Of a DNA stretch of 64,000 nucleotides, positions 16,558-25,087 are shown one piece after another. Where the stretch lies: contig JAAYKY010000007.1 of assembly GCA_012522185.1 (NCBI GenBank), forward strand, positions 1-64,000, written 5' to 3'. The notes beneath the pieces are model-generated. The model was not told the origin of the DNA, did no database searches, and saw only the letters and a list, made by a program, of their open reading frames with translations. The stretch comes from Flavobacteriaceae bacterium. Lineage in GTDB: Bacteria > Bacteroidota > Bacteroidia > Flavobacteriales > Weeksellaceae. How positions within the stretch are numbered: position 1 is the first letter of the stretch; every line of letters starts with the position of its first letter. Both the position numbers and the translations under genes were made by a program.

Positions 16558-16704
16558 GCGTGAGGGATGGAGGCATTTGTATGAGCTCTTTCTTTTTGCC
16601 TTCGAGAGTCTCATGCTGGATCGAGAGTTTCGGGTGGCAAAAGAAAAGCGAGTGCCGAGAGCCCGACGCCGTTGCGGAGCTTGCGTAGCAACGGGGGCAC
16701 GCCC
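16558..16704. repeat. 147-bp intergenic element (GCGTGAGGGAT ... GGGGGCACGCCC)
   Basis: This GC-richer block fills the gap between the SDR and merR genes. It begins GCGTGAGGGATGG and ends GGGGGCACGCCC, so its ends can pair (GCGTG/CACGC). Internal arms CTCTTTCTTTTTGCC and GGCAAAAGAAAAGCGAG, and CGTTGC/GCAACG near the 3' end, form further stems. From memory, blocks with this head and tail recur in many Flavobacteriia intergenic regions. Only one copy is in the window. Function unknown: structured RNA, mobile remnant or terminator are open. Confidence 0.6.
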
Positions 16705-16712
16705 AGAAATAT

Positions 16713-17054
16713 TTATTCTTCAGTTGAATCGAAACTCTCTTTCAGTTTGATGAGTTCGGAGCGGATGTATTCCATACGGGCGATGAGTTCCACTTCTTCT
16801 TTGATGTTTTCCTGTTCCTGTAGTGCGATTTTGGCGCCTTCGAGGGTATAGCCTCTTTCTTTTACGAGGTGATAAATGAGTTGGAGGTTTTTGATGTCGT
16901 CGGGTGTGAAAAAGCGGTTTCCTTTTTTGTTTTTCTTGGGCTTAATGATGTCGAATTCTTTTTCCCAGAAACGAATAAGGGAAGCATTTACCCCAAAAGC
17001 TTTGGCGACTTCCCCAATACTGTAATACAATTTATCTGGTAATTCAATCTGCAT
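16713..17054 (-). CDS. MerR-family transcriptional regulator
   Basis: In this 113-aa protein the MerR winged helix-turn-helix spans residues 10-75: YYSIGEVAKAFGVNASLIRFWEKEF is followed by RFFTPDDIKNL and a dimerising helix. There is no C-terminal sensor domain and no metal-binding cysteines. It starts immediately after the M23 peptidase stop codon, so the two genes share a transcript. This pairing suggests envelope- or cell-cycle-linked control, but the target is unknown. Confidence 0.88.
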   Translation of the reverse strand: MQIELPDKLYYSIGEVAKAFGVNASLIRFWEKEFDIIKPKKNKKGNRFFTPDDIKNLQLIYHLVKERGYTLEGAKIALQEQENIKEEVELIARMEYIRSELIKLKESFDSTEE

Positions 17055-18023
17055 TTAGTCCAAAGATACAGACATTTGCTGAGATTTGTCAAGCAGAATT
17101 TTGAATTCGTCGGGACTTACATCTTGATAGAAATAAGAAACGGGATCAATCGGCTTTCCATCTTTGTGGATTTCATAGTGCAAATGCGGTCCTGTGGAAA
17201 GACCGGTGCTTCCTACGTATCCGATGATATCGCCTCGTTTTACTTTCTGTCCACGTTTTGCTTTGACTTTGCTCATATGTGCATAAAGCGTTTCGTAGCC
17301 GTATCCGTGATTGATCACCACCACATTTCCGTATCCGCCTTCTCTTCCCGATAATTTCACGGTTCCGTCTCCGGTGGCATAAATCGGCGTTCCGGTATGT
17401 GCGGCAAAGTCAGTTCCGGTATGCATTTTACTGATTTTTAGAATCGGGTGCATACGCATTCCATATCCGGAAGCTAAGCGCGTTAAATCTTTATTGGCAA
17501 CCGGCTGTATGGCGGGCAGGTGTGAAAGCATTTTGTCTTTTTCTTTTGCGCTGATGATGATTTCATCCAATGATTTGGACTGAATGACCATTTGTTTGTT
17601 GAGAATGTCAATATTTTTGGCTACTTCAGAAACCATATCGCCGTATTTCCAGTCTGAGAATTTGGAATAGCGATTGACACCACCAAATCCTGCTTTACGG
17701 ACATCGTCGGAAATCGGTTCTAATTCAAAATAACTTCGGTAGATATTATTGTCTCGGTTTTCGATTTGCCCGAGAACTTCTTGGGATTGTTTAACTTTTT
17801 TATTTAACAATTCATACTGAATTTTCATTTCCTGCAATTCGGCAGCCAATGAATTTTCTTCCGGTGAATTGACTTTATTACTAAATACAAATCCAGAAAT
17901 CACTCCGAAAAAAGCAGTTACAATAAGAAAGACCGCCAAATTCTTGATTTTGCGGATTCGTCGTTTTCTAATAGGTTTGAAGGAGGTGGTTTGTGCGTTG
18001 TATTTAAACTTTTTATTCGCCAT
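17055..18023 (-). CDS. M23 (LytM) family metallopeptidase, membrane anchored
   Basis: The protein has 322 aa from the ATG at 18023 (MANKKFKYN), chosen over an upstream in-frame ATG at 18062 because the basic N-terminus and the transmembrane segment (LAVFLIVTAFFGVISGFVF) then follow properly. A coiled-coil region spans about 70-150. The C-terminal peptidase domain has the zinc ligands in HTGTDF (HxxxD) and HLHYE (HxH), so it should be active against peptidoglycan cross-links. It is transcribed with merR. It likely works in cell-wall remodelling or division. Confidence 0.92.
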   Translation of the reverse strand: MANKKFKYNAQTTSFKPIRKRRIRKIKNLAVFLIVTAFFGVISGFVFSNKVNSPEENSLAAELQEMKIQYELLNKKVKQSQEVLGQIENRDNNIYRSYFELEPISDDVRKAGFGGVNRYSKFSDWKYGDMVSEVAKNIDILNKQMVIQSKSLDEIIISAKEKDKMLSHLPAIQPVANKDLTRLASGYGMRMHPILKISKMHTGTDFAAHTGTPIYATGDGTVKLSGREGGYGNVVVINHGYGYETLYAHMSKVKAKRGQKVKRGDIIGYVGSTGLSTGPHLHYEIHKDGKPIDPVSYFYQDVSPDEFKILLDKSQQMSVSLD

Positions 18024-18266
18024 TGGTGAATTCTCTATTATTTTTCCATGTGTGCAAAGCAAAATAAAGGAAAATTACCACGGGGTCTTGTTAAGGAAAT
18101 TGTAAAATATCCTTAATCTTCAATAAATAAATAGATAATTCAGAGGAAGTTTCGTTTCTGAATTTTAAGAAAAAAAATAGAAGTTTAACATTATCAATTA
18201 GTGTTCCAAAGTTCGTAATTGCAAAAATTCTTCGTTGGTTATAAATTCTTTGTGCTAAGGTTTTGG

Positions 18267-20708
18267 TTATTCGCGGTAGTAAATCCTTTTAACCCTGGAA
18301 GAAATCGAAGTCAAAACTTCGTAAGGAATCGTGCCCATTTGTTCGGCAACCTCTGAGATGCTCGGATTTTCCCCAAAAATAATGACTTCATCACCTTCTT
18401 TGCAAGGGCAATTCGTCACATCTAACATCAGCATATCCATACAAACCGTCCCGACGATGGGGACCAGTTTTCCGTGGACATTGACTTTGCCCAAGCCATT
18501 GCCCAAAGACCGACGAATGCCATCTGCATATCCGACCGGAAGCGTTGCAATTCGGGTTTTTCTTTCCGCTTTGAACCTTCGGCCGTAACTTACCGTTTCG
18601 CCTGTTTGAATTTCCGAAATCCGTGAAATCACAGTTTTGAAAGTCACCACATTTTTCAGCTGTTTCCGGGAATCTTCATCGTCTGAAATTCCGTACATCC
18701 CGATTCCAAGCCGAACAGCATCATATTGATTTTCAGGAAAATGAATAATCCCCGGCGAATTCAATGCATGTTTGACCGGCTTTATGTTCAATTCTACTGA
18801 GATTTTGTCATAGATTTCGTCAAAGATTCTTAATTGTTCTTTGGCGAAATCTTTTTCTTCCGGCACATCTGCCGTGGCCAAGTGCGTAAAAATAGATTTT
18901 ACAACCACCGATTTTTCGGAACTTAATTTTTGAATCAATTCATCAATTTGTTCGGCACGAAAACCCAATCGGTTCATTCCGGAATCAATTTTCAGATGAA
19001 TTGGATAAGCTTCTGTAATCGATTTTTCCTTTAAAGTTTGAAGAAATAAATCCAAAACCCGAAGACTGTAAATTTCAGGTTCAAGTTTGAAATCAATAAT
19101 GGACGAATAACTGCTTTGCTCGGGGTTCATCACCATAATCGGCAAGGTAATTCCGGCTTTTCGAAGCTCAACTCCTTCATCGGCATAGGCAACTCCCAAA
19201 TAATCAATTTTCTGATGCTCAAGCGTTTGGGCAATTTCAAAACTTCCGGTTCCGTAGGAATTCGCTTTGATCATCGCCATGATTTTGGTTTCGGGACGAA
19301 GTTTACTTTTGAATAAATTTATATTATCAACCAAAGCTTTTAAATTGATTTCCAGAACGGTATCGTGTGATTTTTTTTCCAAAAAAGCAGAAATTTTCTC
19401 TAATTGGAAAGGTCTTGCGCCTTTGAGCAATATGGCTTCGTTATGGACGTTCTGAACGCTCAATTCCTTTAGAAATTCGTCGGTGTTTTCAAAAGTTCGG
19501 GCAGGCGTTTGGAAGAGGTTTTTGTATTTCGGAATGAATTCTCCAATCAAAACCAAATCATCGATCTGATGAGAATTCACCAAATCGGCTACTTTTTGGT
19601 ACAATTCTTCTTTGTCCAAACTGCTTTGAAGCACATCGGTCAGTACCAGACTTTTTCGCGGAAAAGCTTGTTGTGCCAACACATCCAAAGCGACTTTTAC
19701 CGAATGTAAATCCGAATTGAAACTATCATTGATCACCACACTGTCCCGAATTGCTTCCTTGATTTCCAAACGCATTTCAATGGGTAAAAGTTGTGAAGTC
19801 AAAGGCAAATATTCCTCTAAATCAAGTTCCAGCGCAAGAATTACTGTCAAAACCGTCAAAATATTTTCGATAGAAGCTTCGTCTTGAAATGGAATTTGAA
19901 ATGAATGATTTTGGGAATTGAATTGTACCAGAATTTTTGTTCCTTTTGAAACTTCTTGAGTGGAAATGATTTGAATCGTACTGCCGGATTTTTTACCGAA
20001 ACTAAAGAATTTCTTATCGGGATAAACTTCTTTTAGAGTTTTTTCAACCAATTCATTATCAGAATTATAAATGATTATTTCTGAATTTTGAAATAATTTG
20101 ATTTTCTCTCTTATGATTATTTCTTTCGAACTGAAATTCTCCAAATGCGCCGAGCTTATATGGGTGAGCACACCGATTTTCGGTTGGATAATTTCTTCCA
20201 AAACCTCCATTTCGCCGGGTTTTGAAATTCCGGCTTCAAAAATTCCGAGTGAATTTTCAGACTTCATCTGCAAAACCGAAAGCGGAACACCAATCTGGGA
20301 ATTATAGCTTTTCGGACTTCGCACGATTGAGAAGTCTTTCCACAAAAGTTGATTCAACCATTCTTTGACAATGGTTTTTCCGTTGCTTCCGGTAATTCCG
20401 ATGACGGGTAAATTGAAGTTTTTACGATGAGATTTCGCCCATTCCTGTAATGCTTTCAGAGGCGAAGGAACCTTTAGATAAACCGCATCTTCAAAGATTT
20501 CTTCGGTTTGGGCAACCACAAAAATCCGAATGCCTTTTTTATAAGCTTCCGATGTATATTTATTGTCGCCAAATGCAAAAAACACAGCATGATTGGGCTG
20601 GTAAATCGTCCGGGAATCGAAATAGATTTCTTCAATCTTTCCGGTGGGATTTCCGGTTATTTCAGCCGAAATAATTTCTGCTAATTCTTTTGTTTCGTAG
20701 GCTTTCAA
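18267..20708 (-). CDS. murF-alr: MurF-alanine racemase fusion
   Basis: This is an 813-aa bifunctional enzyme of peptidoglycan synthesis. Residues 1-450 are MurF, which adds D-Ala-D-Ala to UDP-MurNAc-tripeptide, with the ATP loop GITGSNGKT at 104-112. From about 455 on is a PLP-dependent alanine racemase: the lysine of MIKANSYGTG near 480 binds PLP, and the second active-site region contains RLGIGMYGI. The fusion is characteristic of Bacteroidota and channels D-alanine supply to the ligase. The only sensible start is TTG at 20708. It is followed by a 243-nt gap with no gene and preceded by a repeat pair. Confidence 0.95.
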   Translation of the reverse strand: MKAYETKELAEIISAEITGNPTGKIEEIYFDSRTIYQPNHAVFFAFGDNKYTSEAYKKGIRIFVVAQTEEIFEDAVYLKVPSPLKALQEWAKSHRKNFNLPVIGITGSNGKTIVKEWLNQLLWKDFSIVRSPKSYNSQIGVPLSVLQMKSENSLGIFEAGISKPGEMEVLEEIIQPKIGVLTHISSAHLENFSSKEIIIREKIKLFQNSEIIIYNSDNELVEKTLKEVYPDKKFFSFGKKSGSTIQIISTQEVSKGTKILVQFNSQNHSFQIPFQDEASIENILTVLTVILALELDLEEYLPLTSQLLPIEMRLEIKEAIRDSVVINDSFNSDLHSVKVALDVLAQQAFPRKSLVLTDVLQSSLDKEELYQKVADLVNSHQIDDLVLIGEFIPKYKNLFQTPARTFENTDEFLKELSVQNVHNEAILLKGARPFQLEKISAFLEKKSHDTVLEINLKALVDNINLFKSKLRPETKIMAMIKANSYGTGSFEIAQTLEHQKIDYLGVAYADEGVELRKAGITLPIMVMNPEQSSYSSIIDFKLEPEIYSLRVLDLFLQTLKEKSITEAYPIHLKIDSGMNRLGFRAEQIDELIQKLSSEKSVVVKSIFTHLATADVPEEKDFAKEQLRIFDEIYDKISVELNIKPVKHALNSPGIIHFPENQYDAVRLGIGMYGISDDEDSRKQLKNVVTFKTVISRISEIQTGETVSYGRRFKAERKTRIATLPVGYADGIRRSLGNGLGKVNVHGKLVPIVGTVCMDMLMLDVTNCPCKEGDEVIIFGENPSISEVAEQMGTIPYEVLTSISSRVKRIYYRE

Positions 20709-20730
20709 ATTATTAAATCGATTTAATTTC

Positions 20731-20830
20731 CTTTGTGAACTTTTGTGTCAAACTTTGCGAACTTTGTGGTAAATAGATTTTTTGAATTTAACCACTAGGT
20801 ACACAAAGAAATTCACAATGGCACACAAAG
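20731..20830. repeat. Inverted pair of a 43-bp CACAAAG repeat
   Basis: The left unit (20731-20773, minus orientation) and right unit (20788-20830, plus orientation) both fit TTwACCACAAAGTwCrCAAAG-n5-CACAAAGTTCACAAAG and are separated by 14 nt, forming a large imperfect palindrome between tdk and murF-alr. A third unit of the same family lies at 48869-48910. Each unit is itself two tandem CACAAAG-type halves. Confidence 0.65.
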
Positions 20831-20845
20831 ACTGAATATGTTTAA

Positions 20846-21433
20846 CTATGTATTCTCCTTTTTCCGTTCTTCCCAAAAAGCCGTCCGACTCAGTGGTTCA
20901 TATTCCTCTTTTTCACCCAGCTCCACTAATTTATCACTTTGGATTTTCCGATGGGAATAATGCGCCAAATTCCCTGTTTTCACACAAATCGCATGGACTT
21001 TTGTGACGTATTCGGCGGTAGCCATCAGATAAGGCATCGAACCAAAGGGCCGTCCTTTGAAATCCATATCGAGTCCGGCGATGATGACACGTTTTCCTGC
21101 ATTTGCCAGCTGATTGGCAACTTCCACAATTCCTTCGTCAAAAAATTGTGCTTCATCAATTCCGACGACTTCGCATTCATTGGCCAAAATCAGAATATTA
21201 TAAGCCGATTCCACGGGTGTTGCAATCAATGAATTTTGATTGTGTGAAACCACTTCTTCTTCATCGTATCGCGTATCCACAGCGGGTTTGAAGATTTCAA
21301 CTTTTTGTTTGGCAAATTTTGCACGGTTGATACGACGAATCAGTTCTTCGGTTTTGCCGGAAAACATCGATCCGCAGATGACTTCAATCCATCCGCTTTG
21401 TCGGGTATGGTTTATGGTGTTTTCTAAAAACAT
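20846..21433 (-). CDS. tdk: Thymidine kinase (type II)
   Basis: This 195-aa kinase salvages thymidine to dTMP. The P-loop [11 protein letters not shown] lies at 21-31 and the DEAQFF motif near 94-99. Most type II kinases carry four zinc cysteines; here only one remains (AICVKTG), so the lasso domain probably lacks zinc. Transcribed alone, with a promoter box 7 nt upstream of the ATG. Confidence 0.94.
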   Translation of the reverse strand: MFLENTINHTRQSGWIEVICGSMFSGKTEELIRRINRAKFAKQKVEIFKPAVDTRYDEEEVVSHNQNSLIATPVESAYNILILANECEVVGIDEAQFFDEGIVEVANQLANAGKRVIIAGLDMDFKGRPFGSMPYLMATAEYVTKVHAICVKTGNLAHYSHRKIQSDKLVELGEKEEYEPLSRTAFWEERKKENT

Positions 21434-21440
21434 GGGAAAA

Positions 21441-21448
21441 CAAAGTTA
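21441..21448 (-). promoter_or_regulatory. Candidate tdk promoter
   Basis: The minus strand reads TAACTTTG, a TAnnTTTG box ending 7 nt before the tdk ATG; transcription would start at or next to the start codon. Confidence 0.45.
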
Positions 21449-21490
21449 ATTGTTTTATTCAGAAGTTTCGTGAAGGATTTTAACCGGAAA

Positions 21491-22279
21491 TTATTTGAAA
21501 ATTTCATTCAAAACCTTTGCAAGACGCAGTCCGCCTTTGAGCAATTGCTCTTCCAAAGTGGAAACGTACTGATAATTATATGGAAACCAAAGTTTGTCAC
21601 CCGCTTTGGTGTTGGCATAAATATCTTCTGCTTTTTGATAAGAGTCATACAACCAATCGTTTAGGTTTCCTGCGGTTAAAGTTTTATTGAATTTCTTATT
21701 GTGAAAGTCCAGCACTTCGGCATATTCCGTATAGCTGTATTGTTGAAAATCAATGAGTTTACTATCCCAAAGCGAATGGATATTGGTTTTGCTTCGGAAC
21801 CATTCGACCTCAATTTTATTTCCACCTAAATCTTCTTCACGTCCGATGTGCAACGGCTGATGTGCATCGCCAATCAGGTGAATCAGGAAGTAAAGATTTT
21901 CCTGTTTTTTCTCAAGCGATAAATTTTTATGATTTTTTAATTCATCGATGATGATTAAAGTTCGTTTGTAGAGATTTTCCTCGGACGAATTTTCCAAAGT
22001 TTGGTCAAATTCAGTTCGATTTAAACCACCGGGAAAGTTGAGATAATGCCAAGAATCGGCCATTTTCCAGTCGGGATTTGATTTGATGAAATCCGGCCAG
22101 TTCGCCCAATAAGCCAAAGGTTGTTTTCCGATGATTTTTTTGATTTCCCGTTTGGCTTTGCTGTTTAAATGAGCTTCGGCAATTTCAGCCACGACCCTAT
22201 GTCCGGTTGTGCCCCACGCAAATGAATAAACAGAAGTGAGCAAAAGCCCCAAAACCAATAGGTTATTTAAAATTCTCAT
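21491..22279 (-). CDS. Secreted S1/P1-type nuclease
   Basis: This 262-aa zinc-dependent phosphodiesterase acts on single-stranded RNA or DNA and 3'-nucleotides. The signal peptide ends SVYSFA, so the mature protein starts WGTTGH; this N-terminal Trp is a zinc ligand in the family. Further ligands are visible in ADSWHYLNF, HLIGDAHQPLH and GGNKIEV. It is periplasmic or secreted and probably used for nucleic acid scavenging. It stands alone, 58 nt from tdk. Confidence 0.92.
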   Translation of the reverse strand: MRILNNLLVLGLLLTSVYSFAWGTTGHRVVAEIAEAHLNSKAKREIKKIIGKQPLAYWANWPDFIKSNPDWKMADSWHYLNFPGGLNRTEFDQTLENSSEENLYKRTLIIIDELKNHKNLSLEKKQENLYFLIHLIGDAHQPLHIGREEDLGGNKIEVEWFRSKTNIHSLWDSKLIDFQQYSYTEYAEVLDFHNKKFNKTLTAGNLNDWLYDSYQKAEDIYANTKAGDKLWFPYNYQYVSTLEEQLLKGGLRLAKVLNEIFK

Positions 22280-22398
22280 ATTTCTAAAATCTGTTGCAAT
22301 CTATGAATTGTGTTGAAAATATGGAATTAAAACAGCTTAAAATTAATTCGAAAGAACATTTGGCACAGAATTAGAAAATTAAATCCTAAAATGGAATT

Positions 22399-22644
22399 AT
22401 GAAAAAATTAATCAGAATTTTCTATTTGTTTTTGGGTCTGACTTTCATCACAGCTTGTGCACCCAAACGTCCTCCGCACCCCAAACCTCCGCACAAGGTT
22501 TTAAAGGCAGAAAAAAAGAAAAAACTGCCACCCGGACAAGTGAAAAAAATCCGCGGTTCAAAATCGGCAAAACCTTATGCGCCTGGGCAAATTAAAAAAC
22601 AAAAACATAAAAAACAACGCAAACCGATAAGATCGGGAAGCTAA
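22399..22644 (+). CDS. Small basic lipoprotein with PPGQ/APGQ motifs
   Basis: The 81-aa protein has a lipoprotein signal peptide ending in LTFITAC (Cys20 lipidated). The mature part is very basic, rich in Pro, Lys and His, with PPGQVKKIRGSKSAK and the related APGQIKKQKHK. Similar small Bacteroidota proteins have been named quinol oxidase subunit 4, which looks like a misnomer. It faces the DUF6909 gene tail to tail with 3 nt between stops. A role at the inner face of the outer membrane or in peptidoglycan binding is conceivable but not shown. Confidence 0.75.
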   Translation: MKKLIRIFYLFLGLTFITACAPKRPPHPKPPHKVLKAEKKKKLPPGQVKKIRGSKSAKPYAPGQIKKQKHKKQRKPIRSGS

Positions 22645-22647
22645 GAT

Positions 22648-24327
22648 TTAAGCACCCAATATTTTTTTCAAAATCATTTTGGTAATTAAATAAGTCGGCT
22701 TGACTCCGGTAAGCCCCAAACCTCCTGAAGCCAATGTACTACCCGTTTCCAATGGATTATCGGATGCGTAGTAAGCGTACATAACTTTCAAATCGGGTGT
22801 AATGTGATTACGGATTTTGGAAGCAATCTGAATCGCTTTCTGATAATGTCCGCCTTCCATTTCCAATCCGATTGCCTTCCAGGAAGAATCTTTGAAATAT
22901 TCCAAAACGTCTTTGTTTTGAAGGGAAGTTCCCAAAACGGTAATCATCGGTCCGGCAAAAACACCCAATCGATTTCCCTTGAAATCATCCGGCGTCAGTT
23001 CGTTTTCAAATACGTAATTGTCGGTCGGCCCTTCAATAATATGAGAATTCGGCACCATGATGTCGCCTTTTTTACCACAAAGAATTCCAGCTTTCCCCAT
23101 GATCGAAACCGATTTGAAGTTCATCATGGTAGAAGAAGTTTTGGTTTTATATGGTTTCAAAAGTTCGTCCATCACTTCAAAAGCTTGTTCACCAAAGGCA
23201 TAATCCATCACGATTAAAACGTCTTCCGGCGCTTTTTCCAATGAAGAAAAAGCGGTATTTTTGAAATTAACTTTCTTAAGATCAATGATTTGAACGTCGA
23301 TGTTGGTTCCCGAAGAATCCGGAATGAAAATCAATCCATTTTTGTGGGAATAATTTTGAGTTAATTCACGGAGAGCTTTGTTTTTGGCGGATGACAAATC
23401 TTTGTAAATCTCAAACTCATTATTGGATTTGAAATCTTTTTCAAGGGCATCAAAAGCGTAAAGCATATTGGAAACACTGTGCATATTAGCACTGATGATG
23501 TGTAAAGGACGGTTTAATAAATTATTGTCACTCAATACTTTTTTAATGGTATTGGCCCATTTTTCGCCGACGATGTGGTGCCCGATTCTTTCCCTTAAAA
23601 TCGGTGAAAACGTAATTTCACGTCGTTTGAATCCGGTAAAATCCTGTTGAGAAGTTTGTCCCATCCAGTAAATTATGCGAAAGAATTTCTCTCGGTCGGT
23701 TTCGGTACTGAAATATTTATAGGCAATTACTGTCTCGTTATAGGATCTCCCCAAAATTGTAGAAAGGTGCATCAATGCTACGTCTCGTTCTTTGGTGGGG
23801 AGTTTTGTAGAAGGTTCGCTCAGTGCAATTTCTTCAATTTTCTGCCAAACTCGACTGATTTGTTGGGTTTGTTTGTTATAGGCTTTCGCCCGGATTTTAT
23901 CGGACTCGTTGTACAAAAAAGTCAGGTGCGTGAGTGTATCATAAATTTCGGAACGACCCCGCGTTACTTCAATATTCATTTGGTCCTCATCGACACGGTA
24001 GCAAATTCTTCTACGTTTCGGAGGAATAATCGGTTTGAATTTTGTGAAATCCACTCCTTCATTGGAAGTAAAGTGAATATAAGGTGTTTCGGTAATTCCG
24101 TCGGGTAGGCGATCTAGCACATAGAAAAGTCCGTTTAGTTCCACTTTTTCTGGATCGGCCATGGAACCATAAATTTCAGGATTTAGTTGTAATAATAATT
24201 CCTGAATCATTTGTCCGGATTGTCCGGTAGGGCGATAAGTTCCGCGGTGGAACATATGTCGCATGGTGATGTAAAGTCGGTCAATAGCTGTTGTAGAGAG
24301 TCTTGCTCGTGTAATATTTTGAATCAT
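22648..24327 (-). CDS. DUF6909-like protein with nucleoside-phosphorylase-like C-terminus
   Basis: This 559-aa cytosolic protein is typical of Flavobacteriia. The N-terminal half (residues 1-260) is helical and unknown. The C-terminal half resembles the purine/uridine phosphorylase fold: SIMGKAGILCGKKGDIMVP near 410-428 and GLEMEGGHYQ near 494-503, where the MEG segment is the ribose-binding motif of that family. An AMP nucleosidase or phosphorylase-like activity is possible. I recall the DUF6909 name for this family, but the assignment rests on memory. No operon partner. Confidence 0.6.
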   Translation of the reverse strand: MIQNITRARLSTTAIDRLYITMRHMFHRGTYRPTGQSGQMIQELLLQLNPEIYGSMADPEKVELNGLFYVLDRLPDGITETPYIHFTSNEGVDFTKFKPIIPPKRRRICYRVDEDQMNIEVTRGRSEIYDTLTHLTFLYNESDKIRAKAYNKQTQQISRVWQKIEEIALSEPSTKLPTKERDVALMHLSTILGRSYNETVIAYKYFSTETDREKFFRIIYWMGQTSQQDFTGFKRREITFSPILRERIGHHIVGEKWANTIKKVLSDNNLLNRPLHIISANMHSVSNMLYAFDALEKDFKSNNEFEIYKDLSSAKNKALRELTQNYSHKNGLIFIPDSSGTNIDVQIIDLKKVNFKNTAFSSLEKAPEDVLIVMDYAFGEQAFEVMDELLKPYKTKTSSTMMNFKSVSIMGKAGILCGKKGDIMVPNSHIIEGPTDNYVFENELTPDDFKGNRLGVFAGPMITVLGTSLQNKDVLEYFKDSSWKAIGLEMEGGHYQKAIQIASKIRNHITPDLKVMYAYYASDNPLETGSTLASGGLGLTGVKPTYLITKMILKKILGA

Positions 24328-24370
24328 ATATATCTAATTAAATTAAAAGTTAAACAAAAGCAGATTAGGA

Positions 24371-24964
24371 TTAAAACCATCTGCGTTTCTTTTTGCGCTC
24401 TTTGTATTCCTGATCGATTTTCAAAAGTTCATCGTACCATTCCTGTCCAAATTTCCGAATGAGCGCATCTTTCAGGAAATGCACTACGTTGACCTTTAGC
24501 TCTTTGCCGAGTGCGCAGGCATCCGAGCAAATGTCCCAAACATGATAATTAACGGCTGTGAATTTTTTGTATTCTTTCAGTCGAATGGGGTACAAATGAC
24601 AGGAAATTGGTTTTTTATAATCGGTTGCTCCTTCCTCCCAAGCCTTTTCGATCCCGCATTTTGTGATTCCTTTTTCATCAAAAATCACATACGCACATTC
24701 GCTTCCATTTACCAAAGGAGTGACCCATTCACCATCAAAATCTTTTTCGTACTTACCTGATTTTTCAATTGCAGCAATTCCTTCAGGCCGCAAATACGGC
24801 TTGATGTCTTCGTAGATATCATCGAGTATGGGTAATTCGTCCTCATCGAGAGGAGCGCCGGAATCTCCGTCCACACAACAAATTCCCTTACATTTACTTA
24901 GGTTGCATACAAATTCCTCAGAAAGAATATCTTCAGAAATCAGAGTGTCGCCAATCTGAAACAT
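24371..24964 (-). CDS. DUF3109 family cysteine-rich protein
   Basis: In this 197-aa protein, FVCNLSKCKGICC near 19-31 and further cysteines (Cys in TKCGIEKAW, SCHLYPIR, CSDACALG) form the conserved set of the DUF3109/YkgJ-like family, thought to bind an iron-sulfur cluster or zinc. The function is unknown. It starts 22 nt after a good promoter box and is divergent from the HNH gene. Length is normal and all cysteines are present. Confidence 0.88.
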   Translation of the reverse strand: MFQIGDTLISEDILSEEFVCNLSKCKGICCVDGDSGAPLDEDELPILDDIYEDIKPYLRPEGIAAIEKSGKYEKDFDGEWVTPLVNGSECAYVIFDEKGITKCGIEKAWEEGATDYKKPISCHLYPIRLKEYKKFTAVNYHVWDICSDACALGKELKVNVVHFLKDALIRKFGQEWYDELLKIDQEYKERKKKRRWF

Positions 24965-24986
24965 AAATTTCTTATTTATTGACGCA

Positions 24987-24994
24987 CAAATATA
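24987..24994 (-). promoter_or_regulatory. Candidate promoter of the DUF3109 gene
   Basis: The minus strand reads TATATTTG (TAnnTTTG), 22 nt before the ATG. It lies back to back with the box for the HNH gene. Confidence 0.55.
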
Positions 24995-25014
24995 AGCCCT
25001 TTATTTTTGTTTTG

Positions 25015-25022
25015 TAAATTTG
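25015..25022 (+). promoter_or_regulatory. Candidate promoter of the NUMOD4/HNH gene
   Basis: TAAATTTG (TAnnTTTG) lies 14 nt before an ATG at 25037 and 65 nt before the preferred ATG at 25088. Confidence 0.5.
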
Positions 25023-25087
25023 TAGTATCTATTCGAATGAACCTAATCCTAAAGCAGTTTGATTTTAACAAGATTGAAAGGATAATT

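Noticed and set aside
16410-16688. 92-codon plus-strand frame across the SDR end and the intergenic element
   Set aside because: It reads through the repeat element and the wrong frame of the SDR gene; composition is not protein-like.
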